DNA of 64,000 nt from Aldrovandia affinis (lineage: Eukaryota; Chordata; Actinopteri; Notacanthiformes; Halosauridae): assembly GCA_029706075.1 (NCBI GenBank), contig JAINUG010000011.1, positions 4,287,501 through 4,351,500 on the forward strand. Direction: 5' to 3'. The notes beneath the pieces are model-generated. The model ran no database searches. It had not been told where the DNA came from and saw only the letters and a program-made list of their open reading frames with translations. Shown one piece after another: positions 35,476 to 46,409 of the stretch (position 1 is the first letter of the stretch; every line of letters begins with the position of its first letter). A program made the translations under genes and the position numbers.

Positions 35476-37015
35476 GAACCACCATCGCACAGTCACACTT
35501 TAACATTTAACCATAACGTCATGGTACATAGTTACACAGTCCATCCCCCAGGTTTGGCAGTTTTATTTTATTATTATTATTATTATTATTATTATAGGGA
35601 AATTCCAGTGCAATTTTTCCAAGTCTTTTCTTTTAAGAAGTGGAGAAAGAAAGAAAGAGAAAAGCATCTGAAAATAATTTTCGCTGGCCCCTCAGCACCT
35701 CGCTCCACGAATAAGCTAAGTTTCCCAACTAACGAGCTCCCCGTATGCCGGCTGGCATGTATAACTGGCGAGAAGCGAAAAGGTGCCCAACACTCCATCC
35801 TCTACTTATCCCAAATTGGCCTGTTTGAAGGATAAAACTGGCAATGTTGAATTTTAGTGTGGGGTAAACAGCCGTTCGTTTTCATGTGCCAGAGGGTCAG
35901 AGGCAGGGGTGTCACTTTGTGTTGAACACAATTGTGGAGGAAATCTGAAAAAAGGGGAGGTTCTCCCCCAGAACAAATGTACATGATAAGACTTAAATCT
36001 GCAGCATCCTAGTGACATCATAGCGGTAAAACAGAGAAAATAAAACCTCATCTTATGGGCAAATGTTAGCTTATCATTTTATGTCAGTGCATTATTTAAA
36101 TGATTCAATCTTGAGAACTTACTTTTTAGTGCCAATTGCCACGTACTGCTCTGCCATAAGAGTGCTAACTGTTAAAAATTATGAACAGTTATTGTGAACA
36201 GAATTCATATTAATCAAATAGGGTAACAGACAAGAAGGACCCTTATAATGCCGTTTTCATTTTATGTTGAAACTGACGCTTGCTTCATTAGAAGGGTAAA
36301 AAAATTACTGACCTTGGATCAGTAGCTAGCGGCAATTTCAGGGATTAGGACCCCAGACTGTACCTAGAACAGTGCCTGCCTGTGAGTAATTCTCATTATG
36401 ATTGTAATAACCTTTCTAACTTTATGGAAAAGTAAATGCCAGTATATACTAGCTACCATTTCAGCTTGTACAGCCTATTACAGATTCAATTGTGATTTAG
36501 GGAGGGACGGATTGAGCATTTGCGACTTAAATGACTTAAATGACTTTATAAATGACCCCTGTGGTCCGAGGCGGGCAATTTAATGTTTCTGCTTACTGCT
36601 GACTCAGGACAGTTACATCAACCAGCTCCTGCTGTTCGTGCACTCGTTTCAAAGATGTTATTATGCGGAAATGTGAAGGCATGATGCCTGTAGTTTGAGG
36701 TGTGATGTAGCAGTTAGGGACAGAGGACACGTCACTCGGAGGTCACAGGTTCCTGAGTGAGACATTGCTGTTGCACCCTTGTTCGAGGTATTTCACCTGA
36801 ATATCAAGCTGTGTAAGTGGATAGCAGCGAACATCGGCCCTGGATAAAGGGATATTAATGGGATTAAAAAAAATAGAGGAATGCCTGTGGTAATGACCAT
36901 CTCTCTGCGTGCTCTGTCAAATTTAAATTTAAATGTGGAAGAATTTATTGGAAGAAAAAATACATTCATACATATTGCCAAAGCATGCAGCAATCAATTT
37001 TAAATGTTTATTTTA
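35476..37015. other. Intronic DNA without recognised genes
   Basis: Contains a short (TTA)n run at 35570-35595 and otherwise unique-looking sequence. No coding exon is needed between the PH2 exons at 35303 and 37325, which join in phase. Confidence 0.55.
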
Positions 37016-37019
37016 ACTT

Positions 37020-37115
37020 TTTTACATTTTGTATCTTTGTAAAGCGCCCTGGGTTGTTCGCAAGAGCGCTATATAAGAGATTTTTGCATTGTATTGTGTT
37101 GTATTGTAATGCATT
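37020..37115 (+). mobile_element. L2-like LINE 3' tail
   Basis: GTAAAGCGCCCTGGGTTGTT..CGCTATATAAGAG followed by (TTGTA)n. It is the same 3' end as the copy at 16395-17375, truncated to under 100 bases. Confidence 0.8.
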
Positions 37116-37324
37116 GTTAGTATAGATGAATAATCTGTAATTAATTTATTAAAATAAAATAAGTAATCTCATAATGAAACAAAAGTTAAAGTAAAAAAAT
37201 TAAAAAAACATTTCACTCAAAACAATTGAGTGAAAAAGAAAAGAAATATGGTCACAACTACAATAATAACATTATTATTGTTAATAATATCTATTTTTCT
37301 CTCTCTCCTGCCCCAACCCCACAG

Positions 37325-37391
37325 CAAGGAGGAGTCCTGTCGCTCATCGAGTGTACCCTAATCGAAGAGCCGGATGCCAGTGATGAAGAAT
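37325..37391 (+). CDS. rasgrf2: rasgrf2 exon: PH2 middle
   Basis: Encodes QGGVLSLIECTLIEEPDASD followed by EE, a PH2 strand and acidic loop. The acceptor is accccacag and the donor is AAT|GTGAGT. It leaves with T, which joins CC of the next exon to give Ser. At 67 bases, skipping it would shift the frame. Confidence 0.93.
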
Positions 37392-38096
37392 GTGAGTATA
37401 GAATGTCCTCTTCCTGTCCCCCCCGACCACCACGCGCTAGTCCGTACGTGGGCCAGTAAGACCCCAGCCCCCTCCTCTTTCATAATGCAGGTTAATTAAC
37501 TGCCAAAGTTCAGGCCAAAGACGGAGTGCAAAGTGCCTTTCTCTAAATGCCACCTGCACTGATGTCATCAATCAGTTAGCCCCCTTAGTGCCAGCGAGAG
37601 TCGTTAGTCGTTGGTTACCTCGGGGTGGCCTTTGAATGGGTCTTTAATGCCTTATGGTTAATGACTAGTGCACTGTGTTTATATTTATACCTCACTCCCC
37701 TTTGGCCTTTGAGGTAATTGTTGATTTTCGTTTATTGTTATCACGTCGCCCATGGGCTGATGCGTCCCTAAAGTATTACAAACCTTTTTAAACTCCATGG
37801 AGGTCTGTGGCCGCTCGGAGAAGCGGGGACTTCATGCTTCTGTGGTGACGCAAGGTTTTATTGGATGATCCCATGCAGCGCTGTAGCCCTTGTGGCTTTT
37901 TGTGTTTGGGGAAGCTTTTCCTCCTCCAGCTGTCCGCAGCTGGTCTCGACTCGCAAAGTTTTCAATGGCCCAGAACGCCACACTGGTTATTAGTCTTACC
38001 AGAAGACTAGGAGGGAGGGAGCAAGGGAAGATGTCTGCATGAGAGACCTGCCAAAAATGGGCCTGAGCCAGGTTTCCCCCTCTGCCCTCCCCTCAG
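37392..38096. other. Intron between PH2 exons
   Basis: About 700 bases without a recognisable repeat, ending in the pyrimidine-rich acceptor of the last PH2 exon. Confidence 0.55.
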
Positions 38097-38233
38097 CCAA
38101 GACCACGGGCCAGGTGTTCGGCCACCTGGACTTCAAGATGGTGGTGGAGCCCTCGGATGGGCCATCCTTCACCGTGGTGCTCCTGGCGCCCTCCCGTCAG
38201 GAGAAGGCCGCCTGGACCAGCGACATCAGCCAG
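38097..38233 (+). CDS. rasgrf2: rasgrf2 exon: end of PH2 domain
   Basis: Encodes [19 protein letters not shown], then the [16 protein letters not shown] segment and TSDISQ. The Trp is the conserved Trp of the C-terminal PH helix. The acceptor is cccctcag and the donor is CAG|GTGAGT, leaving in phase 0. Confidence 0.96.
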
Positions 38234-38619
38234 GTGAGTGGCCTATCAGAGCAGACTGGTCGGATGCCATTGTTCGTAAAGCTTTTAACGTTGGAAGGGA
38301 AGGGATGAGTTTATTTCCTCACTTGAAAAGGTGTGGATGTTAACCCTTTGAGGAATGAGTTTTTGAGGAGTTCTACTTCTAATTCACAGTGTTATATTCT
38401 GTAACACAGTTCTCTGAGGATACTGTTGGCAACCCATTATGATGTCATCATTCAGAATCAACTGCAATGCCACGGCATGTTCTAGAATGAACATAATCAT
38501 GTGACAGTACTCCTCACTCCTACTCCTCAAAGGGTTAAGAGCATAAGAGAATAAGAAAAGAAAACTAATGAAAACAGGCCTTTCAGCCAATTTAGCCATT
38601 TACCTACAGTCTAAAGCAG

Positions 38620-38980
38620 GGGTCTTCAACCTACAGTCTAAAGAATAATTACACCTCCTTGGTCCAGGTGGGCTAATTAGTGAAATCAGGTTCAGTTTCT
38701 GCAGAAAACTAGTGTGGGCAATTCATGTACCACCAATTACAAGAATTGCCCTGTCTATATTTGCTAATTAGCTGTATACACCAATGCTGGGTGACTCATA
38801 GATTAGATCACACTAAACGTTTCACATAGTAACGCAAGAACTGTCAGCTGTTGTTTGTGATCTTAACAAGATATTTTGCTAAAATGGCAGATCACACAAA
38901 TGGCAGGGTTAAATAAATACTTAAGAGCAGAACTTTGCATGAAATCCAGAAACAGATATGGCCCTCCTTGCCCACCGCTG
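38620..38980 (+). repeat. Interspersed repeat family C, copy 1
   Basis: Shares TTTGCTAATTAGCTGTATAC, then GATCACA..AAACG.TTCA, AGAAC..TC, and GCATGAAATCCAGAAACAGA TATGGCC...GCCCACC with 52982-53258. A third, inverted copy is at 60205-61045. The class is unknown. Confidence 0.8.
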
Positions 38981-39429
38981 GTTTGGAGAGTATCCAGCAC
39001 CATGTCAGGCCTGCGTTGAACGTTGGCCATGCTGCCATAATGTACCCAGGCTCTAGTGCACGTGTGAGGGCTCCCTCTGTATTGAGAAGGGGTGCCTCCT
39101 CACCCCCACCCCCCCCAGGTCACGGCAGAAAAACGTCTGTCGACAGAAAGTACACGCCGAGGCTTGTGGGAAAGTGGTGGCCGGCCAGCCCAGCTGCTCG
39201 GAGAGGCTCTCTTTGCCAGGGCAGTGAAGGGGTGATTTGTTAGCATTCTGTTCCGGCTGCTGGTTGCTGTGGTGAGGCCGTGTCAGAGAGGAATCCCCTC
39301 GTGTCTATGAAGAGGGACAGTGTACACTGAAGAGCACGCCGCAGCCCTGGGCCCTCTGTTTATACTGTCTGAGTACATTTCATTCTGTCTCACTCGTTTT
39401 ATTTACTTCGTTTTGGAGACTATTCAGAA

Positions 39430-39430
39430 T

Positions 39431-39465
<35 letters not shown>
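39430..39465. repeat. (GT)n microsatellite
   Basis: About 18 GT units followed by a short G-rich run. Confidence 0.96.
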
Positions 39466-39467
<2 letters not shown>

Positions 39468-39629
39468 GGGAAGGGGGGGCAGTGTGGGGATGGAGACAAA
39501 ATACAGACAGCATATGTTTCCCCTGTCAAGACTGTTGGAAATTCTTTGATATAGTTATGCTATTATGCTATTATGTGGCTGTTTTCTTTTGCTTTTGACA
39601 AAGCCAGCTGGGAATCAGCTCAGGAGTAT

Positions 39630-39846
39630 ACAGACACAAACACACACATACGCACACCTACCCTCTCGCACAGAGTCACACAAACATGCACGCACGGGCC
39701 TACTCTCTCACACATGCGCACACACACACACACACATACATCACACACACACACACACACACCGCATTCACACACACGCACACACCACATTCACACACCT
39801 ACCCTCTCACACAGAGAGACACAGACATGCAGGCACAGGCCTACTC

Positions 39847-39905
<59 letters not shown>

Positions 39906-39979
39906 GCATACACCCACACAAACACACACACCTACCCCCTCACACAGAGAGACACAGACATGCATGCACAGGCCTACTG

Positions 39980-40020
<41 letters not shown>

Positions 40021-40125
40021 CCCTCTCACACACAGACATACACCACATGCACACAAACACACATACACACACACCCATACACCACATGCACACCCACACA
40101 CAGTCACTCTGAATACAGAAACTAA
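39630..40125. repeat. CA-rich satellite with about 120-base higher-order unit
   Basis: Four copies of a block CACCTACCCTCTCACACAGA, then GACACAGACATGCA and GGCCTACTCTC, separated by pure (CA)n stretches of varied length. Confidence 0.92.
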
Positions 40126-40129
40126 CCCA

Positions 40130-41340
40130 CACAAACCATCTTCACAGCATTATAGCAACAGGCAACAAAATAATAAACAAGCACTGCTACAACAGTGCAG
40201 CTTATTTAGCGGCAGTATCCCACGAGCCTTGGCTCTCAGTAAACAGGCAGCCAGTCAGGGGGTCTCTGGGGTCCATCTGTAGTCACATTGCCCCCCCCCC
40301 TGAGAGAACGCCATCACCCCGAGGATTGCACACTGCTCTGTGACTTGTGGCCACGCCCTCCTCCATGTCCCCTCTGAGTCTTGGACAAGAGAGGTGTGAT
40401 GGAGGGACTGTCCACACCCCTAAACAGGGGGATTACATCACGTCATTGTGCCTTCTGAGACTGGAGAGACCAGGACTGACTGCTCACCCTCCTCACCCTC
40501 CTCCCTCTCTCTCTCTCTCTCTTCTATATACATATTGTGGTGTCCCTTGGGGTTGGGCGACACGCACAGACCTTTGCAGAGGGCGTAGGCAGTTAAATAA
40601 CCCAGAGGAGGCAGTATTACAAACAAAACAATAATTTATTAAATAATTGTATTAAATAATTTATTTAATTTACCAAAAATGGTGGGGTCTTTGGGGGAGT
40701 TCTTCCGGCTCCAGTGGCTCCCAAGAATTAAAGAGGCAGGCAGCCATTTCCTCGTACTACCCCTTGGGATGCCAAAATATATATAAATGTATACACATGT
40801 ATTTTGTATTTTAAAATTGTCAGAATTCTTTCTTTTTAAAGTGATTTTACTCCCAATAGCCAATTAGAGTATTTTTGTCAATTATATGAATTCAATCTAA
40901 ACGTCGGCTCCCCTCCCCTCCCTGGATGCTACTGCTTTTCTCGTGGCCAGCGTCGGACTGTAACCACTAGCACTGCTTTTCTCTGTGACTACATAGCAGC
41001 CACCCGAAACAATTGCTAATTTATTGGCGTCACTAAGAGTGTTACAGTTTTTATTTTTTATGAATGCACGTGTATTTACTCCAGCGCATGAGGACGTGCG
41101 CTTGTCTCACAGTGATCACACGACCTCTCTTCTTTGAGGGGCCAGGTTTGTTTGTGTCGGCCTGTTTCAGTGGCCAGGCTGTGAGCACTTTGTTACTTGT
41201 GATCCCTCTTTATCTCCGAAGAGCTGTTCTGCCAATTCGTCATTTCTTTTTAGCATAATATAGCAATTTAGTTTGTTTTGCAGTTTTGTCACTTTCTTCC
41301 AATAAATATATCTATTTTATATATTGTAATTTCAATGAAT
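40130..41340. other. Intronic DNA before the PH2-REM connector exon
   Basis: Includes a short C-run (40288-40300), a CT microsatellite (40503-40522) and a segment around 40535-40780 that might be a repeat. No terminal structure or coding frame was recognised. Confidence 0.5.
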
Positions 41341-41371
<31 letters not shown>

Positions 41372-41398
41372 TTTGCTCTATCTCTCCCTCACTCTCAG

Positions 41399-41481
41399 TG
41401 CATCGACAACATACGCTGTAATGGCCTGATGACCAGCGTGTTTGAAGAGAACTCCAAGGTTACCGTGCCCCACATGATCAA
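41399..41481 (+). CDS. rasgrf2: rasgrf2 exon: PH2 to REM connector
   Basis: Encodes [20 protein letters not shown] and then VTVPHMIK, the connector that enters the Ras exchanger motif. A CT-rich tract of about 55 bases precedes the acceptor actctcag. The donor is CAA|GTGAGG, leaving AA to be completed by A of the next exon as Lys. Confidence 0.95.
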
Positions 41482-41576
41482 GTGAGGCTCCGTTCCCTGC
41501 CCCTGACCCGTTCGCACACGTCCGCTTTACGCTCTCCTTATCCCGCAGCTGTGCGCATTATGCCTCTGTGTCAATG

Positions 41577-41730
41577 GTGGCTCTGTGTGGCTCAGTGGAT
41601 AGAGCATGGTGTCAGCAACGCTTAGGTTGTGGGCTCAATTCCCATTGGGGCCACATATACTAAAAATGTGTGCATTCACTACTGTGAGTCGCTTTGGATA
41701 AAAGCGTCTGCTAAATGGCATATATAAATC
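41577..41730 (+). mobile_element. tRNA-derived SINE family D, copy 1
   Basis: The tRNA-like head is TGGCTCAGTGGATAGAGCAT (A box) and GGTTGTGGGCTCAATTCCCA (B box). The body is ACATATACTAAAAA..TGTGCATTCACTACTG and the tail is GTCGCTTTGGATAAAAGCGT + CTGCTAAATGGCATATAT. It matches 54331-54480 almost throughout. Confidence 0.9.
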
Positions 41731-41900
41731 ATTCACAAATAGCAGCAAGACAACTAAAGTGTCCATGTATCAGGGCCACCCCGTTTCACATTCACGCTGA
41801 ACATAAATGTTGAGTCACTGCCCCTGCCCCCTATCCATCACCCCCCTCCACAAAGGTGGATGGCTCGATCGCTAGCCGCCCTGATTGTCTCCTCCGACAG

Positions 41901-42149
41901 ATCCGACGTGCGCCTCCACAAAGACGATGTGGACATCTGCTTCAGCAAGACGCTCAACTCCTGCAAGGTCCCCCAGATCCGCTACGCCAGCGTGCAGCGG
42001 CTCCTGGAGAGGCTGACCGACCTGCGCTTCCTCTCCATCGACTTCCTGAACACCTTCCTGCACACCTACCGCATCTTCACCACCGCCGCCGTCGTCATGG
42101 ACAAGCTGGCCGACATCTACAAGAAGCCCTTCACTTCCATTCCTGTCAG
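41901..42149 (+). CDS. rasgrf2: rasgrf2 exon: REM (RasGEF N-terminal) part 1
   Basis: Encodes [40 protein letters not shown] and [20 protein letters not shown], ending FTSIPVR. This is the first half of the Ras exchanger motif, which in RasGRF proteins is split by a long linker. The acceptor is cctccgacag. The donor is TCAG|GTAACG, leaving AG. Either the 93-base candidate cassette exon or the linker exon at 43871 completes this codon as AGG (Arg), so both joins are in frame. Confidence 0.96.
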
Positions 42150-42259
42150 GTAACGACCTCCGATCCCAGGCTGGGCGCACACACACAGCCGCAGAGCTCT
42201 GCGCTAGGCTAAAGCAAACACGTGCTGAACCTGACCTTGGGAGAGGTGGCATTTTATCC

Positions 42260-42592
42260 CATTTTATCCTCATTTGGTAGCCAATTACACCTGCTGTTTT
42301 TCAAGTCAATCCCCCCTAGTAATGTGAGTTCGCTGCCGTAGTCCTGCGACCGGTAGTGACGAAGGCAAAGCATCGTCTCCTCCGAGACGGCACTCGCCAG
42401 GTCATCGACCGTAACCCGATACTACAAGGCCACTCCTGTGCGCAGCGAACGTCCTGTCAGCTTCCCTCCCCCTTCCCTGGGGCGGACAGCCAATTGCCAT
42501 TCTGGTGGCACTCCCAGCCAGAGCCGACTCTGGCACGATGGGTCCAGCGTCTAACATTGTAACCACTGGACCACGCGGGAGGCCGAGAGGTG
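42260..42592 (-). mobile_element. tRNA-derived SINE family A, full copy
   Basis: Read on the minus strand, it starts with a tRNA-like head CCTCCCGCGTGGTCCAGTGG (A-box region), followed by TTACAATGTTAGACGCTGG. It continues through a GTCTCGGAGGAGACGATG block and ends in TAGCCAAATGAGGATAAAAT. Related copies are at 1-175 and 12030-12330. Confidence 0.88.
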
Positions 42593-42599
42593 GTATTCT

Positions 42600-43195
42600 T
42601 GACCGGCTGAAAAGATTTTGATATGTGTGCCTGTGTGCTCATGTGTGTTGGTGTGTGCTTTTAGTTTAGCACCCAGATGTCAGTCTCAATTTGTGTATTT
42701 GCCAGACTGTTAAGTGCTCGTTCGTGTCACAAACTGTGTGTTGGAATCAAGCAACCAGTAGACACTTAACAGCTCAAAAAGATGAACGAAAAACAAAATC
42801 CACGTGATTCTTCAGAGGAGCGTCATTACGCTGAAGCACTCTGAAATACTACAGTGGTTTATGAATAAAAGGGCTTCAAATAATAACATCAGAATGGATG
42901 CTGTCCTATCTCAAAACACCCAGCTGTCATAAAATGAACCTTTTCTCAGATCTGCATGGATTTTCATTCTGACAGTTTAATTTCACAAGAGGCGCCAACA
43001 CACTGGATGAGTAACAGAAACTAGAGTTCTAGATGTGATATATATAAGGGTCACCTTTCATGTTCTTAAGAAGCTGAATCCACTGTGCCACGGGCCACTG
43101 TCAGGGCTTCCTGACTGATGTGGCGCGCGAGTCTCCCCTCTGTGACATCATCGTCAGCTGTGTTGTGTGATTCACCTGTCTCCCCCCCCCACTGT
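42600..43195. other. Intron upstream of the candidate cassette exon
   Basis: No repeat or coding frame was recognised apart from a C-run (43182-43191) that serves as the pyrimidine tract of the candidate cassette exon. Confidence 0.55.
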
Positions 43196-43202
43196 CACAC
43201 AG

Positions 43203-43295
43203 GGTCCAGTATCACTCATTCGACCGCTTGTCCATCTCCTCCATCTGTCCTGACTACAGCCTGAAGATCAGGAGGCTAGCCCTGGACCAGTCAAA
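43203..43295 (+). CDS. rasgrf2: rasgrf2 candidate cassette exon (31 codons)
   Basis: A stop-free 93-base segment with a C-rich tract and acceptor tcacacag, and donor AAA|GTAACA. It is symmetric: it starts with G completing the Arg of the previous exon and ends with AA, which G of the next exon completes as Lys. It would insert VQYHSFDRLSISSICPDYSL and then KIRRLALDQSK between the end of REM part 1 and SLELFF. I do not recall this segment in the standard mammalian isoform, whose sequence runs directly from PVR to SLELFF. It looks coding, being rich in Ser and basic residues, and is most likely alternatively spliced. No transcript evidence is available here. Confidence 0.72.
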
Positions 43296-43870
43296 GTAAC
43301 ACTCTCTCTCTCTCTCTCTTTCTCTCTATCTCTTTCTCTCTCTTTCTCTTGCTTCCTCTCTTCCTCTTGGTCTGCCCCTTTTCCTGTAATGTTGTAGAGA
43401 CCTCCTGAGCCCTGAAGATCTACATTTCCCTCTCATGCTTTTTTTGCATGACAAGGGAACTTGAGTTGCTAAACCTCTCTGTCTCTCTGTGCATGTCTTC
43501 TAAAACACCAGTGATTCATCCATCTTCCGCCTATTATTCCCACTGAAGCCAATGAAAATATTTGATGTGCTCCGCAGGCCGCTCGGACAATTCTGCGCTG
43601 TCATAAAATACTATTTTTGAACATTCTTCAAAAGGCCCTGAGATGGAGCTATCTGTCTGTCTATCCTTTTGTCTCTCTATTCAATTCAGTTCCATTCAAT
43701 TCAACAACGCTTTATTGGTATGACTGTGTACCACAAGGTACATCTATGCTTCCGTATCTCTATCTATCTGCTGCATCTGTTTGTCTGTTTATCTGTCTCT
43801 CTATCCCGCCCAACAGTTGACGCCTATTATTGATCCATTTCTGTCGATGGCTTCCGCCCCTTTCCCGCAG

Positions 43871-44274
43871 GTCTCTGGAGCTGTTCTTCGCGACCAACCA
43901 GAACAACCGGGGCGGGGAGCACGCGAACGACAAGTCCCCCCGTCTGTGCCGGAAGTACTCCTCCCCCCCTCCCCTCTCCCTCCCGTCCCGCACCTCCTCC
44001 CCGGTCCACGCCCGAAAGCTCTCCCTCAACTCGTCCGCGGGCCCCAAGGCGGGCGCTCTGGACCTCTCCGCCACCTCGTCCTCCTCCGCCGCCAGCAGCC
44101 CCACCTCCGCCTGCAGCCCCGTCACGTCCCCCCCGGCCGGCTGCGCCAAGGCCCCCCTGGACCTGAGCCGTGGCCCCTCGTCGCCCGAGCAGAGCCCCGG
44201 GGCCCTGGAGGATGGGGCGGAGCTGCCACGGATTGACGCCCTCTGCGGGAAACTGAGGAGGAGCATCCGGAGAG
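43871..44274 (+). CDS. rasgrf2: rasgrf2 exon: Ser/Pro-rich linker
   Basis: Encodes [49 protein letters not shown] and [20 protein letters not shown], ending KLRRSIRR. This is the GC-rich, probably disordered, phosphosite-rich linker inserted in the REM domain. The acceptor is tttcccgcag. The 3' end is best placed at GAG|GCAAGG, a GC donor. It leaves G, which joins CG of the next exon to make Ala and continue AVLES, as in mammalian RASGRF2. No GT donor nearby keeps that alignment. Confidence 0.92.
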
Positions 44275-46298
44275 GCAAGGAACAGCGCCGCCACGCCCGT
44301 ATATCCGTTCGGCTGAAAATTGCGATTCTGTTTTTCACAGTATCGTCCTGATGCTCTGGTCGAAAGTATCGTTTTTTTGTCCTTTGAAGTGCGCTATAGT
44401 AATACTATTTGAGGTATTGAATCATCTTGCCAATACCCAGTCCTAGTGAGAAGCCAAATTGAAATCCCCCAAACTGAAAATGGCAACAGAACACTGTATT
44501 GTAGCCTTGTATCCGATTTTTCCCTGATTAAATGTAAAACTTTGACACTGGAGATTAGAACCCCCTCTATTTTCCTTTATTTTAGTCCTCTGATATGTTC
44601 AGGCTGGCAGTGGACAGCACAGTCTGAAAGTTCATTTTTATATGCCTGGGCAACACTCCCTTTCTCTATAAAATGACTCAATTCCATATAAACCTGTTCC
44701 TCTTTAAACCTATGCACTCCAAATGCAAAACAGGGCGATATAATGTGGAAAAGGCTGCATGCTCTGTGCCAATATTTCCCCTGTAGGTCAGACTGGGTCA
44801 GGACGTTGTTTTTAGAGAGGGATATTCAATCTCAGGTGTGTGTGTGTATGTGCGTGTGTTCGTATGTGTGTGCGTGTACAAAAATACAACCCGAACCCCC
44901 ACCCCCTGCAGCGTAGCCAATTGTTTTCACAAAATGTACCCCTCCTGAGGTTTAGGCCAGAGCTCTCAGATGCGTCACCAGTGGCAGTGCCACTGAATCA
45001 GAATACATTTTTAGTGGTGTGAGGTGTGTGTGTAATTGCCCCAGTGGTGTGGTATGAATGTAATTTCCCCAGTGGTGTGTGTGTGTGTGTGTGTGTGTGT
45101 ATGCACATGTTTGTGTGTGTGTGTGTGTGTATGCACATGTTTGTGTGTGTGTGTGTGTTTGTGTTTGTGTGTGTGTTTGCATGTGTGTGCTTGCGTGTGT
45201 GTGTTTGTGTGTATGTGTGCATGTTTGTGTGTATATGTGTACATGTTAGTATGTGTATGTTTGTGCGTGTCCGAGTGTATGTGTGTGTGTGCGTGTGTGT
45301 GTGTTGGAGAGACAGAGGAGTACGGGTGTGGGGGGTGGGTGTTGGATATAATGCTCAGCCATGGTGGATTTTACCTGTTCCTTAGCGACACTGGTGACCC
45401 CAGATAACACCCCAGATTTTCCCCACTGAACACGCCACACATAATTATTCTGTTGTGTGTATTCTGCCGCTGGACATGAAAGGCTTCAGCACCTCCACAG
45501 AGTCAACAACACCCAGGCCGCAATTACCACAACAACAGAAAATGTCTGTCAATGGTAGATTGCAGCTAACAGCGCTAATTGAATCTTCTGTAGGGCACAA
45601 GAATGAGATGTAAATTACTCAGGACAGCCAGTGCATTTAAATGAGGACCACTCGGAGATAGACACTGTTACCAGTGGGAGACCCCCCCCCTAATTTCTGA
45701 CTGCGACACTCAAATGGCCCCCGTCAAGCCTCTGTTCTCATAGTAGAAGCACTTTAATAGAAGCACTTTAATGGCCTCTGTACTTGAACACAGTAACAGC
45801 TGAAAAAGAGACTGTGAAAGAGTATGGTGGGAAGGAAAGTGTCTGACACACTAATAACAGCTCAGGCTGCAGGAAATGCGCAGCAGAGTGACCCAAAAAT
45901 GCAACCCTGTGGTTGTAATTGCCCCAGTGGTGTGAGTGCCTGCAATTGCCCCAGTGGTGTGGTATAAGAGTGTAATTGCCCCAATGGTGCCAGTGGCTGT
46001 AATTACCCCAGTCGAGTGGTATCAGTGTAATTGCCCCAGCGGTGTGGTATGACTGTAATTGCCCAAGTGATGTGAGTGCAATTGCCCCAGTCGAGTGGTA
46101 TGAGTGTAATTGCCCCAGCGGTGTGGTATGACTGTAATTGCCCAAGTGATGTGAGTGCAATTGCCCCAGTGGTGTGGTGTGAGTGTAAATGCCTCAGTGG
46201 TGGCTGTAATTGCCCCAGTGGTGTGGTATGAGTGTATTTGGTCCAGGTGTGTCAGTGGTACACCAGGGTCACACTGTGCCCCTGTTTGCCTTCCACAG
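44275..46298. other. Probable GC-AG intron
   Basis: The intron starts GCAAGG after GAG and ends TTCCACAG. This is the only pairing found that restores the RASGRF2 reading ...[13 protein letters not shown]. It contains a GT-rich microsatellite block (45075-45305) and a minisatellite (45895-46240). Confidence 0.85.
45895..46240. repeat. Minisatellite of TAATTGCCCCAGTGGTGT units
   Basis: About 11 copies of a 27-34-base unit TGTAATTGCCCCAGTGGTGT + GGTATGAG. Two further units occur at 45033-45080, where one merges into a (GT)n tract. Confidence 0.92.
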
Positions 46299-46409
46299 CG
46301 GTGCTGGAGTCCGTATCACTGGACACAGCCCAGGCTGGCGAATCAGGCGAAGTGTCCCCCTGCCGATCCCCGTCTACACCCCGCCACCTCCGCTACCGAC
46401 AACCCGGCG
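46299..46409 (+). CDS. rasgrf2: rasgrf2 exon: linker with conserved CRSPSTP block
   Basis: Encodes [20 protein letters not shown] followed by [18 protein letters not shown], a block typical of RASGRF2 and absent from RASGRF1 as I know it. The acceptor is ttccacag and the donor is GGCG|GTAAGC. It leaves G, completed by TC of the next exon to give Val. A minisatellite (45895-46240) ends about 60 bases upstream. Confidence 0.94.

Noticed and set aside
34969-35835. A 288-codon open frame on the + strand
   Set aside because: Its first half is a CT-rich tract translated as Ser/Leu and its end is intron. Only 35303-35469 inside it is a real exon.
40535-40780. Possible LTR with CCCTTGGGGTTGGG and an inverted polyadenylation-like signal
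   Set aside because: No matching second LTR, primer-binding site or target duplication could be found.
41577-41730. tRNA gene (also 54331-54480)
   Set aside because: A- and B-box-like sequences are present, but the cloverleaf is incomplete and a shared body and tail follow. These are SINE copies.
43781-44294. Long alternative open frames on both strands over the Ser/Pro linker exon
   Set aside because: They follow from high GC content. Only the + frame giving [12 protein letters not shown] and SPEQSPG matches the RASGRF2 family and joins neighbouring exons in phase.
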